Assembly (NCBI RefSeq): GCF_947503875.1
Contig: NZ_CANNFH010000004.1
Coordinates: forward strand, 1 to 64,000
Length of the DNA: 64,000 nucleotides
Reading direction: 5' to 3'
Source: an uncultured Polaribacter sp.
Lineage (GTDB): Bacteria > Bacteroidota > Bacteroidia > Flavobacteriales > Flavobacteriaceae
This document shows, one piece after another, positions 9,908 through 18,870 of the stretch (position 1 is the stretch's first letter; every line of letters starts with the position of its first letter). The notes beneath the pieces are model-generated. The model had not been told where the DNA came from. It was given only the letters and a program-made list of their open reading frames with translations, and ran no database searches. The translations under genes and the position numbers were made by a program.

Positions 9908-10717
9908 TTGATTAACAAACTATACAACAGTAAATTAAAAACATTTAAAACCTCGTTTACCGAAAAAGATATTATTACTTCTTTTGGTAAAACCCATGTT
10001 ATTATTTTTGGTGATGAAGGTAAACCTGCACTTTTTTTGCTACATGGTTTAAACACTAGTGCACCTTTTGCTTTTAGTATGGTTTCTTTTCTGGCAGAAA
10101 AATATCAAATTTTTGCTGTTGATATTTTAGGTGAACCCAACCAAAGCGATTTTGTAAGAATAAATAAAAAAGATACTTCTTATGGTAAATGGCTGCAAGA
10201 AGTTATCAATCACTTTCAACTTAATTCTTTTTCTTTCTGCGGAATTTCATTTGGAGCTTTCCCTATTTTACAATCGCTTTTAATTGATGAAAAAAAAGTA
10301 AATGAAGTCTTTTTAATTTCCCCTGCAGGAATTGTAAATGGTTCTCTACCAAAAACAATTTTTCGTTTTTTAATCCCGATGAGAAAATTCAGAAAAACTA
10401 AAAACGAAATTCACCTAAAACAATGTTTGTCTAATATTTATGATGAATTTGATGAATTCACCTATCCATATTTAAAAGAAGTATTCTTGCATTTTAAAAT
10501 GGATTTTTCTATCACACCAAACTTTAAAACATCAGCATTAAAAAAAATACAAACCCCCATTACTATTATTGCGTCTAAAGACGATTTTTTTGTACCTGCT
10601 CTAAAATTAAAAAGGAGAAGTAAAAAAACATTCGCCTCTATTAAAAAGTTTATTGTTTTGGAAAATTCTAAACATGTGCCTGCTAAATCAATCTTAAAAG
10701 CAAACTTTAATATATAG
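9908..10717 (+). CDS. Alpha/beta hydrolase
   Basis: 269 residues starting at TTG; no ATG exists at a sensible place, and the next in-frame ATG would remove the core. It shows the oxyanion region LLHGLNTS near 46, the nucleophile elbow GISFGA near 113, an acid in SKDDFFVP near 225, and the histidine of SKHVPA near 257. The protein ends only about a dozen residues after the catalytic His. It is divergent from the AraC-type regulator. Substrate cannot be told from the sequence. Confidence 0.8.
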   Translation: MINKLYNSKLKTFKTSFTEKDIITSFGKTHVIIFGDEGKPALFLLHGLNTSAPFAFSMVSFLAEKYQIFAVDILGEPNQSDFVRINKKDTSYGKWLQEVINHFQLNSFSFCGISFGAFPILQSLLIDEKKVNEVFLISPAGIVNGSLPKTIFRFLIPMRKFRKTKNEIHLKQCLSNIYDEFDEFTYPYLKEVFLHFKMDFSITPNFKTSALKKIQTPITIIASKDDFFVPALKLKRRSKKTFASIKKFIVLENSKHVPAKSILKANFNI

Positions 10718-10736
10718 TATATATATTATATATTTG
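10711..10736 (+). promoter_or_regulatory. Promoter and AT palindrome of the toxin-antitoxin pair
   Basis: A -7 box TATATTTG (10729-10736) lies 18 bases before the antitoxin ATG. It is overlapped by an alternating TA tract (10711-10732) with near-perfect dyad symmetry, the kind of site a ribbon-helix-helix antitoxin could bind to repress its own operon. Autoregulation is inferred from the family habit. Confidence 0.45.
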
Positions 10737-10754
10737 TTATATAAATTATGCATT

Positions 10755-11006
10755 ATGAAAAAACTAATTGAAATAGACGAAACTACACTTACAAAACTTA
10801 AAATATTATCTGCTTTCGAAGATTTAAGTGTTAAGAAGTTAATGGAAAAAGCGATTGTACTTTTTGTTCAAAGCAAAGAAAAAGAGCAATCAGAAAAGTT
10901 AACAGACGAACAAAAAGAAGATATTGGTCTTTTATTATTAATGCAACAAGCAGATAGAAACGATACTGTTAGTAGAGAAGAAATATTTAAAGCTTTAGAG
11001 GAATAA
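10755..11006 (+). CDS. Putative antitoxin, ribbon-helix-helix type
   Basis: 83 residues. ATG at 10755 chosen rather than an upstream TTG at 10734, because the family pattern (KLIEIDETTLTKLK) begins there and the TTG lies inside the -7 promoter box. The N-terminal beta strand plus two helices (residues 1-40) look like an RHH DNA-binding domain; the acidic, lysine-rich rest (EQSEKLTDEQ) would be the toxin-binding tail. The stop overlaps the toxin start by one base (TAATG), so the two are translationally coupled. Confidence 0.7.
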   Translation: MKKLIEIDETTLTKLKILSAFEDLSVKKLMEKAIVLFVQSKEKEQSEKLTDEQKEDIGLLLLMQQADRNDTVSREEIFKALEE

Positions 11007-11272
11007 TGAAAGTTATTTACTTAAAAAGTTTATTTAAAGATTTAAAAAAGATAAAAAATCAAAAACTTAAGGACGTATTAAAAGACGTATTTATAGAGTT
11101 AGAGGAAAAAGATAGTTTACTTAAAATCTCTAATGTTAAAAAAATGTCTGGTCATAAAAATGCCTACAGAATTAGAATTGGAGACTACAGACTAGGTATT
11201 TTCAACGAAAACGAAAACATTACTATTGCTCGATTTTTAAAAAGAGAAGATATTTACAAGCTATTTCCATAA
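11006..11272 (+). CDS. RelE/ParE-family toxin
   Basis: 88 residues, a normal length for the RelE/ParE superfamily. The N-terminal helix is lysine-rich (FKDLKKIKNQKLKDV); the C-terminal half has the signature YRIRIGDYRLGIF and a final RFLKREDIYKLFP, where Arg residues of the last strand normally contact RNA. As a member of the family it would either cut mRNA in the ribosome A site (RelE) or block gyrase (ParE); the sequence fits RelE better. It overlaps the antitoxin gene by one base. Confidence 0.85.
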   Translation: MKVIYLKSLFKDLKKIKNQKLKDVLKDVFIELEEKDSLLKISNVKKMSGHKNAYRIRIGDYRLGIFNENENITIARFLKREDIYKLFP

Positions 11273-11306
11273 AATAAATTTCTATTTTTATAGCAATAAT
11301 AAAACC

Positions 11307-11345
11307 AAAAAAATCCGAAGTAAAATTTTTACTTCGGATTTTTTT
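11307..11345. terminator. Bidirectional intrinsic terminator
   Basis: A long stem (AATCCGAAGTAAAA and its complement) flanked by A-run and T-run lies between the convergent toxin gene and aldo/keto reductase gene. It can stop transcription from both sides. Confidence 0.85.
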
Positions 11346-11382
11346 ATGACTGCACACTGAATACTGAATTACTGAAGACTTA

Positions 11383-12423
11383 TTAAGGCGCAGGGTTAGG
11401 ATTTGCATTGTGTACTGCGTTTATTTCTTTAATTATTTCATCAGATAACTCTACATTTATAGAGTTGATATTTTCTTTTAGCTGACTCATTTTTGTGGCA
11501 CCAATAATATTACTTGTTACAAATGGTAATTGATTAATAAATGCTAAAGACAACTCCGTTAAAGTTAATCCGTGTTTTTTAGCAATATCATTATAGTGTT
11601 TTACTGCATTCTCTGGATTGGCACCCATATAACGTGCAATAAATCTTGGGAATAAATTTCCACGAGAACCTTCTGGACTGCCACCATCTAAATATTTACC
11701 CGTTAAAACACCTTGTGCTAAAGGCGAATATGCCAATAATCCAATATTTTCTCTTAAACAAACTTCAGAAGCACCAGTTTCAAACTTTCTTAAAATTAAA
11801 GAATATGCATTTTGTATGGTTACAGGTTGCGCTAAATTTAAATTTCTAGCAGTTTCCATGTATTTCATCATTCCCCAAGGTGTTTCGTTAGACAAACCGT
11901 AGCTTCTAATTTTACCTTGTTTAATCAAATCGTTTAAAGTTTCTATAATTCCAGCAAAATCTTCTGCCTCATTTTTAGCATTATCTGTAATAAAATCTCT
12001 TGTCCCAAAAACGTTTACACCTCTATTAGGCCAATGTAACTGATATAAATCTATATAATCCGTTTGCAAACGTTTTAAACTGCCCTCTATAGCTTCTAAA
12101 ATATTCTCTTTAGTTAAGCCACCTTTTCTAATATGCGCGGTATAATCTCCACCACCTGCAATTTTGGTTGCTAAAACAACTTTATCTCTATTGCCTGTTT
12201 TTGCAAACCAATTCCCAATAATACGCTCAGTATCTGCATAGGTTTCTGGTGATGCAGGTACAGGATATAATTCTGCAACATCAAAAAAGTTAACACCTTG
12301 TGCCAAGGCATAATCCATTTGTTCAAATGCCTCTTCTTGCGTGTTTTGGTTTCCCCATGTCATGGTTCCTAAACAAATTTTACTAACTTTTATATCTGTA
12401 TTTGGTAGTGTTGTGTATTTCAT
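11383..12423 (-). CDS. tas: Aldo/keto reductase, Tas type
   Basis: 346 residues from the ATG at 12423; a more upstream ATG (12492) would add 23 residues without family resemblance. NAD(P)H-dependent reductase with a TIM barrel. It closely follows E. coli Tas along its whole length, including the start MKYTTLPNTDIKVSKICLG, the catalytic Asp/Tyr region FDVAELYPVP near 52, the Lys in ATKIAG, the His in YQLHWP, SNETPWG, and the C-terminus ending NPAP. The natural substrate is unknown. The terminator at 11307-11345 ends it. Confidence 0.85.
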   Translation of the reverse strand: MKYTTLPNTDIKVSKICLGTMTWGNQNTQEEAFEQMDYALAQGVNFFDVAELYPVPASPETYADTERIIGNWFAKTGNRDKVVLATKIAGGGDYTAHIRKGGLTKENILEAIEGSLKRLQTDYIDLYQLHWPNRGVNVFGTRDFITDNAKNEAEDFAGIIETLNDLIKQGKIRSYGLSNETPWGMMKYMETARNLNLAQPVTIQNAYSLILRKFETGASEVCLRENIGLLAYSPLAQGVLTGKYLDGGSPEGSRGNLFPRFIARYMGANPENAVKHYNDIAKKHGLTLTELSLAFINQLPFVTSNIIGATKMSQLKENINSINVELSDEIIKEINAVHNANPNPAP

Positions 12424-12550
12424 ATTAGTGTATAATCGTGTAATTATTGAATTGTTAAAAACGTATTGCGAAATTAAAAACTTTAAATCCATTCTCGGAA
12501 TTAGAATTAAGATTTAATATAACTTTCACTTTTCTAACTAGACTTGATTG

Positions 12551-12574
12551 GACTTCGACAGGCTCAGTCTGACC
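12551..12574. repeat. Short dispersed repeat (TTCGACAGGCTCAGTCTGAC type)
   Basis: The string cttcgacaggctcagtctga, upstream of the reductase gene, is of a type I know as a common intergenic repeat in Bacteroidota genomes. Only this copy is seen in the window. The surrounding stretch 12424-12717 has no gene; it also holds the pgk terminator and the repeat at 12672-12718. Confidence 0.4.
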
Positions 12575-12607
12575 TTTTTGAGTTTTAATTTCAAATTTAT
12601 AAATAGA

Positions 12608-12642
12608 AAAAAGCCATAAGTATATTAAACTTATGACTTTTT
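12608..12642 (-). terminator. Intrinsic terminator of pgk
   Basis: On the minus strand a 14-base stem (AAAAAGTCATAAGT with ACTTATGGCTTTTT, one G-T pair) ends in a T-run, about 75 bases after the pgk stop codon. Confidence 0.75.
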
Positions 12643-12671
12643 AAAAAAATTTACAACTCATTTCTCTTAGT

Positions 12672-12718
12672 CACAAGAGCATGAGTTTCTTCCCTTAGGG
12701 AAGATTAAGATGGGATTT
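12672..12718 (-). repeat. Dispersed hairpin repeat ending at the pgk stop codon
   Basis: Shares its start (CACAAGAG), its TTCCC/GGGAA hairpin and its end (AAGATGGGATTT) with bases 38881-38921. In both places the right edge meets the stop codon of a minus-strand gene (pgk here, homogentisate dioxygenase there). Confidence 0.75.
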
Positions 12719-13905
12719 TACTTTTCAATCGCCTCAATACCAGGCAAAGTTTTTCCTTCTAACATTTCTAACATAGCACCACCACCAGTAGAAACATAAC
12801 TTACCTTTTCTGCAAAACCAAATTGTTTAACAGCTGCAACAGAATCTCCGCCACCAACTAAAGAAAATGCTCCGTTTTGTGTTGCTTTGTCTATTGAATT
12901 TCCTAATGCTTTTGTTCCGCCTGCAAAAGATTCCATTTCAAAAACACCTAAAGGCCCGTTCCATAAAATGGTTTTACACTTGTTTACAACAGTATCAAAA
13001 ATCTCTCTAGATTTTAGTCCAGCATCTACGCCTTCCCAACCATCAGGAATTGCATTTATATCACAAATTTGTGTATTTGCATCATTAGAAAAATCATCTG
13101 CAGCTATTACATCTACAGGTATATGCACTGCTACGCCTTTTGCTTTTGCTTGTTTTAAAATATCTAAAGCCAATTCTTGTTTATCATCTTCACAAATAGA
13201 ATTTCCTATTTTGCCACCTTGCGCTTTAATAAAGGTAAAACTCATACCTCCACCAATAATTAAGTGATCTACTTTATCTAAAATATTTTCGATTACTGTT
13301 ATTTTAGATGATACTTTTGCGCCTCCTAAAATTGCCAAAACTGGTTTTTCAGAATTGTTTAAAACTTTATCGATACTTAAAATTTCTCTTGCTAATAAAT
13401 TACCAAAACATTTATTTTCCTCGAAAAATTGAGCAATTATAGTTGTAGAAGCATGTGCTCTGTGTGCTGTACCAAAAGCATCGTTTACATAAATATCTCC
13501 TAATTTAGATAATTTTTCTGCAAATGCTACATCTCCTTTTTTCTCTTCCTCGTAAAAACGAAGATTTTCTAATAACAAAATTTCACCAGCTTCTAAATTA
13601 GCAACTGCTTCTTCTACTTTGCTTCCAATACAATCTTCTACAAACTTAACTTTACAACCAATTACATCTACTACAGATTTTACAATGTGTTGTAAAGAAA
13701 ATGCATCTTGAAATCCTTTTGGACGACCTAAATGAGACATTAAAACACAACTACCACCTTGTTCTAAAATATCTATAATGGTAGATTTTGCCGCCTGAAT
13801 TCTTGTTTTATCGGTAACTTCAAAATTTTCATTTAAAGGCACATTAAAATCTACACGAATTATGGCTTTTTTATTTTCGAAATTAAAATCTTTTATTGTT
13901 TTCAT
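12718..13905 (-). CDS. pgk: Phosphoglycerate kinase
   Basis: 395 residues, the normal length. Glycolytic enzyme of the cytoplasm that moves phosphate from 1,3-bisphosphoglycerate to ADP. Seen: [10 protein letters not shown] near 17, the substrate loop MSHLGRPKG near 57, [12 protein letters not shown] near 110, NDAFGTAHR near 140, the nucleotide site GGAKVSSKI near 194, NGPLGVFE near 315, and GGGDSVAA near 350. It stands alone with its own promoter (13928-13959) and terminator. Confidence 0.98.
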   Translation of the reverse strand: MKTIKDFNFENKKAIIRVDFNVPLNENFEVTDKTRIQAAKSTIIDILEQGGSCVLMSHLGRPKGFQDAFSLQHIVKSVVDVIGCKVKFVEDCIGSKVEEAVANLEAGEILLLENLRFYEEEKKGDVAFAEKLSKLGDIYVNDAFGTAHRAHASTTIIAQFFEENKCFGNLLAREILSIDKVLNNSEKPVLAILGGAKVSSKITVIENILDKVDHLIIGGGMSFTFIKAQGGKIGNSICEDDKQELALDILKQAKAKGVAVHIPVDVIAADDFSNDANTQICDINAIPDGWEGVDAGLKSREIFDTVVNKCKTILWNGPLGVFEMESFAGGTKALGNSIDKATQNGAFSLVGGGDSVAAVKQFGFAEKVSYVSTGGGAMLEMLEGKTLPGIEAIEK

Positions 13906-13927
13906 TTGTAGTCTATTCTATTTTTAA

Positions 13928-13959
13928 CAAAAATACTTTTTTATTTACTCTTTTTACAA
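13928..13959 (-). promoter_or_regulatory. pgk promoter
   Basis: On the minus strand: TTG (13959-13957), 21 bases, then TATTTTTG (13935-13928), which fits the Bacteroidota consensus of TTG near -33 and TAnnTTTG near -7. The ATG follows after 22 bases. Confidence 0.65.
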
Positions 13960-13994
13960 CTGATGTTCTAAAAGTTAATACATCGTTTGCGTAA

Positions 13995-14762
13995 TTATAT
14001 GCTATGCTTTTTTAGTGCAATCATTTTAAAAACGGATAAAACAACCAAAAATATTGCTGCAGACAATGCAATAGTATCCAAATTATTAGCTCCATTTGTA
14101 TTGGCTACTCCAATGCCAATTAATGCCCAAGTACCCACAAATGCAAACGCAAACATATTTCTTTTTAATACCATGAAAACATTTATTAAAGTGGCAATTG
14201 CAATCATTACAATTGTCCAAACCAACGGAGAAACACCAAAACCTTCCCATTCTAATTTCACCAAATATGCAGCTATATTAGCAACACTAGCTACAGTAAC
14301 CCAACCACTGTAAATTACAAATGGCCAATGCATAAATAACTTTGTAGCAAAAGAAGTTTTAGCCATTTGCATACTGTTATTAATTACAATTTTTAATAGC
14401 GAAAAAAGCAATAGAAAAATACAAATACAAGAAAGTCCTGTAAATTCATAAATCCAAGCAAAAACCCAAGCACTATTGGCAATACAAGAAATTATAAACC
14501 AAAACCCAATTTTTTCTACAAAATTATCTTCTTTTACCTTTACAAAAAGACTTCTAACTTGATAAATAGCAAAACCAAACAATAACAAATAAATTAAACC
14601 CCAAATAGAAAAAGCATAACCTGCAGGTGTAAAAAGTGTTCTGTAATTTCTAGAAATTTCACCAATTGTAGTATTGTTTAAAATACCAGTATTCGATAAA
14701 TAATTTATAAAAACAACACCTACAAAGGCAATTCCGTTTAAAATTTGTATTATTTTTTTCAT
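13995..14762 (-). CDS. TspO/MBR-related tryptophan-rich membrane protein
   Basis: 255 residues with about seven hydrophobic helices. The segment FTPAGYAFSIWGLIY near residue 45 is the signature of the TspO/MBR family, and WPFVIYSGW near 150 fits a second conserved helix. It is longer than classic TspO (about 160 residues), like the related sensory proteins often seen in Flavobacteria. TspO proteins bind porphyrins or other hydrophobic ligands; the ligand here is unknown. It is divergent from the delta' subunit gene. Confidence 0.65.
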   Translation of the reverse strand: MKKIIQILNGIAFVGVVFINYLSNTGILNNTTIGEISRNYRTLFTPAGYAFSIWGLIYLLLFGFAIYQVRSLFVKVKEDNFVEKIGFWFIISCIANSAWVFAWIYEFTGLSCICIFLLLFSLLKIVINNSMQMAKTSFATKLFMHWPFVIYSGWVTVASVANIAAYLVKLEWEGFGVSPLVWTIVMIAIATLINVFMVLKRNMFAFAFVGTWALIGIGVANTNGANNLDTIALSAAIFLVVLSVFKMIALKKHSI

Positions 14763-14835
14763 TAAACTTTAAATTTAGATGGTTTTAAATGTACAAAATT
14801 CTACCTAACAATTTTAGAAACCATTATATTTGCTT

Positions 14836-15978
14836 ATGCTTTTTAATCAAATCATAGGGCAAGAACACATTAAAAAACATTTGCGCGTTTCTGCGGAAAA
14901 TGGTAGAATACCACACGCACAACTTTTTGTGGGTAAAGAAGGTAGTGGCACTTTGTCTATGGCAATTGCTTATGCACAATTTTTGTTATGTAATTTTTCT
15001 GAAAATACAGAAGTTTGCAACTTAAAATGCAACAAACTACAACACCCAGATTTGCATTTTGCTTTTCCTGTAACTTCTAATGACAATGTAAAAAAACACC
15101 CTGTTAGTAGTTTGTTTTTAAACGAATGGAGAGAATTTATTGCAACACAACCTTATGGAAGTTTATTTAATTGGCTACAACATATTGGTGTAGAAAATAA
15201 GCAAGGACTTATTGGTGTAGATGAAGCTGAAGAAGTAGTTAAAAAACTAAAATTAAAAAGTTTTGAAGGTGGTTTTAAGGTGATGATTATTTGGATGGCA
15301 GAAAAAATGAATATTGCTGCTGCAAATAAATTGCTAAAGCTAATTGAAGAACCACCAGAAAAAACAGTATTTATTTTAGTTACAGAAAACGAGGAACAGA
15401 TTATAAATACCATAAAATCACGTTGCCAAGCATTGCATTTTCCTGTTTTAAGTGAACAAGATATTTCTCAAACTTTAATTACCAATCATAATATTTCTAA
15501 TAATGAAGCTACTAAAATTGCGCATCAGGCGGCAGGAAATTTAAATAAAGCACTGCATTTATTACAAAATGATGGTTCTGATTTAATTTTTGAAGAGTGG
15601 TTTATTACTTGGATTAGAACCGCTTTTAAAGCCAAAGGTAATGCTGCTGTTGTGCAACAATTAATTGCTTGGTCAGAAACTATTGCAAAAACCGGTAGAG
15701 AAACTCAAAAACGTTTTTTAGACTATTGCATACAGTTTTTTAGACAAGCCTTATTAATAAATTACAAATCGCCAGATTTGGTTTTTATGGAATCTGCTAC
15801 AGGTTTCGATTTATCTAAATTTGCCCCTTTTGTGCATTCTGGTAATATTTTAGAGATAGAAAAAGAGTTGAACACAGCCATGTATCATATAGAAAGAAAC
15901 GGAAATGCTAAGATTATTTTGCTAGATCTTTCTATGAAACTAACACGTTTTTTGCATAAAAAAGAAGATGTAGTTTAG
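14836..15978 (+). CDS. holB: DNA polymerase III subunit delta'
   Basis: 380 residues from ATG 14836 (a TTG two codons upstream lies within a -7 like box TATATTTG at 14825-14832 and is less likely). AAA+ fold of the clamp loader: start FNQIIGQEHIKKHL, arginine-rich helix and AENGRIPHAQLFVG near 20, zinc-type cysteines between 50 and 70 (LCNF, CNLKC), LLKLIEEPPEKTVFILVT near 165, SRCQALHFPVL near 200. The P-loop is degenerate (GKEGSGTL, no GKS/T), normal for delta', which does not hydrolyse ATP. Confidence 0.9.
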   Translation: MLFNQIIGQEHIKKHLRVSAENGRIPHAQLFVGKEGSGTLSMAIAYAQFLLCNFSENTEVCNLKCNKLQHPDLHFAFPVTSNDNVKKHPVSSLFLNEWREFIATQPYGSLFNWLQHIGVENKQGLIGVDEAEEVVKKLKLKSFEGGFKVMIIWMAEKMNIAAANKLLKLIEEPPEKTVFILVTENEEQIINTIKSRCQALHFPVLSEQDISQTLITNHNISNNEATKIAHQAAGNLNKALHLLQNDGSDLIFEEWFITWIRTAFKAKGNAAVVQQLIAWSETIAKTGRETQKRFLDYCIQFFRQALLINYKSPDLVFMESATGFDLSKFAPFVHSGNILEIEKELNTAMYHIERNGNAKIILLDLSMKLTRFLHKKEDVV

Positions 15979-15990
15979 TTGATGCTCTAT

Positions 15991-16020
15991 AAAGATTTCT
16001 CTACAAGGTTGAAATGACAA
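15991..16020. repeat. Dispersed repeat AGATTTCTC...GAAATGACA
   Basis: Between the delta' gene and the MOSC gene. Starts with AGATTTCTC and ends with TTGAAATGACAA, like the copies at 26183-26225, 37291-37317 and 43571-43635. This is a known kind of intergenic repeat in Flavobacteria. Confidence 0.5.
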
Positions 16021-16029
16021 ATATCTAAA

Positions 16030-16587
16030 TTACATTCCTTTTTTAACTTTTTTAGCCAAATACAAATCTGCAATTGTAGGGTTTTCTGGACAAGATTTTA
16101 TTTGGATGAATTGGTTACCAACATTTACATTGCCTGTTTGTAAAACTTTAAAATAAACGCCGCAAAAAGTAGTGTTCCAAAATTGTTTTACAATTTTCAT
16201 ATCATTAAAACGTGCACCTAATTTGTAACAAGGATCTCTTTGAATGGTAGCCTCTAAAATGGTTTCACCAACTTTAAAAGTATCTCCAGAATGTATATTT
16301 CTTTCATCTAAACCTGCAATAGTTAAGTTTTCTCCAAACATACCAAAATTAAAAGCTACATTTGGATACTTTTCTTTCCAGAAAGCATAATGCTCTAAAG
16401 AATACCCGTAAACTGCCTGTAAAATTCCACCATGATTTTTTCTATCTGAAATTTCATCGCCTTTTACCTCTTTACTATTTAAAAAAATTGAACCCTCTAC
16501 AGGATTTTTATAAATACCCGTAAAAAACGTTTTATTTTTAAACGTTACTTCTTTGCGCTCGCCAATATTTGTTGAAATAATTTTCAT
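16030..16587 (-). CDS. MOSC domain protein (YiiM-like)
   Basis: 185 residues. The MOSC domain (molybdenum cofactor sulfurase C-terminal type) is shown by GMFGENLTIAGL near 83 and the conserved cysteine in QRDPCYKLGAR near 118. Close in layout to E. coli YiiM, which acts with molybdenum cofactor enzymes on N-hydroxylated bases. It lies 29 bases after the enoyl-CoA hydratase gene on the same strand, so both may be one transcript, but no functional link is evident. Confidence 0.85.
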   Translation of the reverse strand: MKIISTNIGERKEVTFKNKTFFTGIYKNPVEGSIFLNSKEVKGDEISDRKNHGGILQAVYGYSLEHYAFWKEKYPNVAFNFGMFGENLTIAGLDERNIHSGDTFKVGETILEATIQRDPCYKLGARFNDMKIVKQFWNTTFCGVYFKVLQTGNVNVGNQFIQIKSCPENPTIADLYLAKKVKKGM

Positions 16588-16616
16588 GCTATAACTATAG
16601 AAATTACTAAAATTTT

Positions 16617-17384
16617 CTACTTTTTAAATTTTGCTAACGCTGTTTTGGTAAAATCAGATAAAACTAACTCCCCAGAAACAGCTGCTCTTTCTGCCAATAA
16701 AGTATCCCAATTTTCTGTGTTTCTCCACAATGCTTTTTTTATTTCTGCTAAAGCCACAGGATTATAAGAAGCTAATTTTTCTGATAAAATTTCCACTTCT
16801 TCATCTAACTCTTTTGTGTTTTCAAAAACCTTTGCGTACAAACCTTTTTCTTTTGCCCAATAGGCATTTTTCCAACTAGTAGCATCTAAGGTTAATTCTG
16901 CAGTAGCCCCAATTCCCATTTTTCTAGAAACGGCAGGTTCTATTACAAAAGGACCAATACCAATGGTTAATTCAGATAGTTTAATGGCTGCTTGTTCTGT
17001 TGCCAAAACATAATCGCAAGCTGCTAGCAAACCTACGCCACCACCAACTGTTTTGCCTTGTACACGAGCAATTACTAATTTTCCACAGGTTCTTATGGCA
17101 TTAATTACGTTGGCAAAACCAGAGAAAAATTGTTTGCCTTCTTCTAAATTTTTTATGGCTACCAACTCATCAAAAGAGGCGCCTGCACAAAACGCTTTTT
17201 CACCTTCTGACTTTAATACAATAACAGCAACTTCTTCTTTAGCACCAACAGTAATTAATTCTTTGCTTAATCTTTCTAACAAATCACTAGGAAAAGAGTT
17301 ACTTGCAGGGTGCCCAAACTCTATAGTTGCAATTTTATTATGAATATTGGTATATAAACTTCCGTTTTGTCTTGTTGTAGTCAT
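16617..17384 (-). CDS. Enoyl-CoA hydratase/isomerase family protein
   Basis: 255 residues, crotonase fold. Oxyanion-hole segments: AFCAGASFDEL near 65 and VGGGVGLLAACDYVLA near 112; LTIGIGPFVIEPAVSRKMG near 140 is the region that holds the catalytic Glu in hydratases. Here the Glu positions are replaced by GP/VIE, so the exact reaction (hydratase, isomerase, methylglutaconyl-type) cannot be fixed. Acts on acyl-CoA in the cytoplasm. Confidence 0.85.
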   Translation of the reverse strand: MTTTRQNGSLYTNIHNKIATIEFGHPASNSFPSDLLERLSKELITVGAKEEVAVIVLKSEGEKAFCAGASFDELVAIKNLEEGKQFFSGFANVINAIRTCGKLVIARVQGKTVGGGVGLLAACDYVLATEQAAIKLSELTIGIGPFVIEPAVSRKMGIGATAELTLDATSWKNAYWAKEKGLYAKVFENTKELDEEVEILSEKLASYNPVALAEIKKALWRNTENWDTLLAERAAVSGELVLSDFTKTALAKFKK

Positions 17385-17480
17385 AAAATGATTGTTTTTG
17401 TAAAAATAGGTTTTTATTCTCTTTTTAGTAAAATATAAGTTCTGTAGAACTTAACTAATACGGATTCATAATTAAACATC

Positions 17481-17498
17481 TCTCGACTGCGCTCGAGA
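17481..17498. repeat. Short palindromic repeat (TCTCGACTGCGCTCGAGA)
   Basis: Perfect inverted repeat TCTCGA / TCGAGA around CTGCGC, between the enoyl-CoA hydratase and MATE genes. This motif is familiar as a dispersed intergenic repeat in Bacteroidota. It may also serve as 3' hairpin of the MATE mRNA. Confidence 0.5.
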
Positions 17499-17509
17499 AG
17501 ACAATTTAT

Positions 17510-18841
17510 TTAGCCTTTTACCAAAGGTAAAAACTTGCGTCTAAATTTTAATACCAAAGGTAAACCTCTTGCTAAAATCCAAAAGGTAAAGGCAATCCAA
17601 ATGGCAACTAGTTTAAAATCTAAATAGTCAAAAATTAGCAGTACAGGAATAAAAACCAAACCTGTTGATAAAATTAAAAGGTTTCTTAAATATTTCATTT
17701 CTCCCATTCCTTTAAACATCCCATCAAAAATAAAACTGATTGCATTTATGGGTTGAGTAATTAGTACGATCCAAAAAACGGTATAAAACTGTTCTAAAAC
17801 AATGGTTTCTTTTGTAAAAATAGTTCCTATAAAATTGTACAATAACAAACCAATTAAACCCATTATAGCGCCTACAATAATGCCATATTTGAATAATTTA
17901 TTACTTAAATCTACCAAAGATTTGTAATCTTTTGCACCCAAAAATTTACCCGCCAAAATGTTACCTGCACTGGAGTAACCATCTATCATAAAAGCGCCTA
18001 AAAGCCAAATATTTAAACTAATGGTATAAGCTGCAATATATTCTGGCCCATAGCCTGTGGCATAAGATGTGGCAAAATACAAGGCAATGTTTAAAGCAAT
18101 GGTTCTTATAAAAAGATTACCCATCATGCCTAAAAGTCTTTTTATTTCTGGATGAAAGGATAGCGATAGTTTTAAAGAAATACTTGTTTTTTTAAGCAAT
18201 AAAACAACAGCAATAATAGCCATAACTATTTGTGCTAATACACTTGCATAGGCTGCACCTTCTATATGCATTGCAGGTATATAACCTTCTATACCATAAA
18301 CCAAAACAAAATCGAAAATAATGTTTACAGTGGCACCAATAATAGCAATTACCATTGGATAAAATGTGTTTTGTAAACCTCTAAACGTTCCAAAAATAGC
18401 AAAAACAAAAAGCGCAAATGGAAAACCAAAAATACGTATGCTAAAATAACGTATACAATAGTCTAAAATTAAGCCTGATGCATTATAAAATTGAAAAATT
18501 TGTTTAGAAAACGGATAGGAAATTGCCAATATTACTAAACTACAAAGTACTACTATTGCTATAGCTTGCGCAGGTAATTCTTTTACTTCGTTTAATTTAT
18601 TTGCGCCTACATATTGCGAAATTATAGACGAAATAGCGCTTCTAATTTGCCCAAAAACCCAAATTAACATGCTTATAAATGCACCTACAATACCAACAGC
18701 TGCCAAGCTTTCTGTTGCATTGCTTTCTATATTGCCAATTATTGCGGTATCTGTAATAGACAAAACGGGTTCTGCAATACCTGCAATTAAAGCAGGAATT
18801 GCTAACTTATTTATATTTTTAAATGTAATTTTTGTTGCCAT
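17510..18841 (-). CDS. MATE family efflux transporter (DinF-like)
   Basis: 443 residues with about twelve membrane helices. The start (LAIPALIAGIAEPVLSITDTAIIG) and the Asn/Gly-rich second helix (LAAVGIVGAF) are typical of the MATE/DinF group, which expels cationic or toxic compounds with Na+ or H+ gradients. Helix 7-8 linker GYGPEYIAAYTISLN also fits. A -7 box (TACCTTTG, 18861-18854 on the minus strand) is 12 bases before the ATG, so it has its own promoter. Confidence 0.9.
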   Translation of the reverse strand: MATKITFKNINKLAIPALIAGIAEPVLSITDTAIIGNIESNATESLAAVGIVGAFISMLIWVFGQIRSAISSIISQYVGANKLNEVKELPAQAIAIVVLCSLVILAISYPFSKQIFQFYNASGLILDYCIRYFSIRIFGFPFALFVFAIFGTFRGLQNTFYPMVIAIIGATVNIIFDFVLVYGIEGYIPAMHIEGAAYASVLAQIVMAIIAVVLLLKKTSISLKLSLSFHPEIKRLLGMMGNLFIRTIALNIALYFATSYATGYGPEYIAAYTISLNIWLLGAFMIDGYSSAGNILAGKFLGAKDYKSLVDLSNKLFKYGIIVGAIMGLIGLLLYNFIGTIFTKETIVLEQFYTVFWIVLITQPINAISFIFDGMFKGMGEMKYLRNLLILSTGLVFIPVLLIFDYLDFKLVAIWIAFTFWILARGLPLVLKFRRKFLPLVKG

Positions 18842-18853
18842 AATTTAATTTTG

Positions 18854-18861
18854 CAAAGGTA
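18854..18861 (-). promoter_or_regulatory. -7 box of the MATE gene
   Basis: TACCTTTG on the minus strand, 12 bases before the ATG. No clear -33 TTG is seen at the proper distance. Confidence 0.45.
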
Positions 18862-18870
18862 ACTACATTT

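Noticed and set aside
12887-13267. 126-codon plus-strand frame
   Set aside because: Antisense to pgk, which is certain.
14825-14832. TATATTTG as a promoter for the delta' gene
   Set aside because: Only 3 bases before the ATG and no -33 element; too weak to list as a feature.
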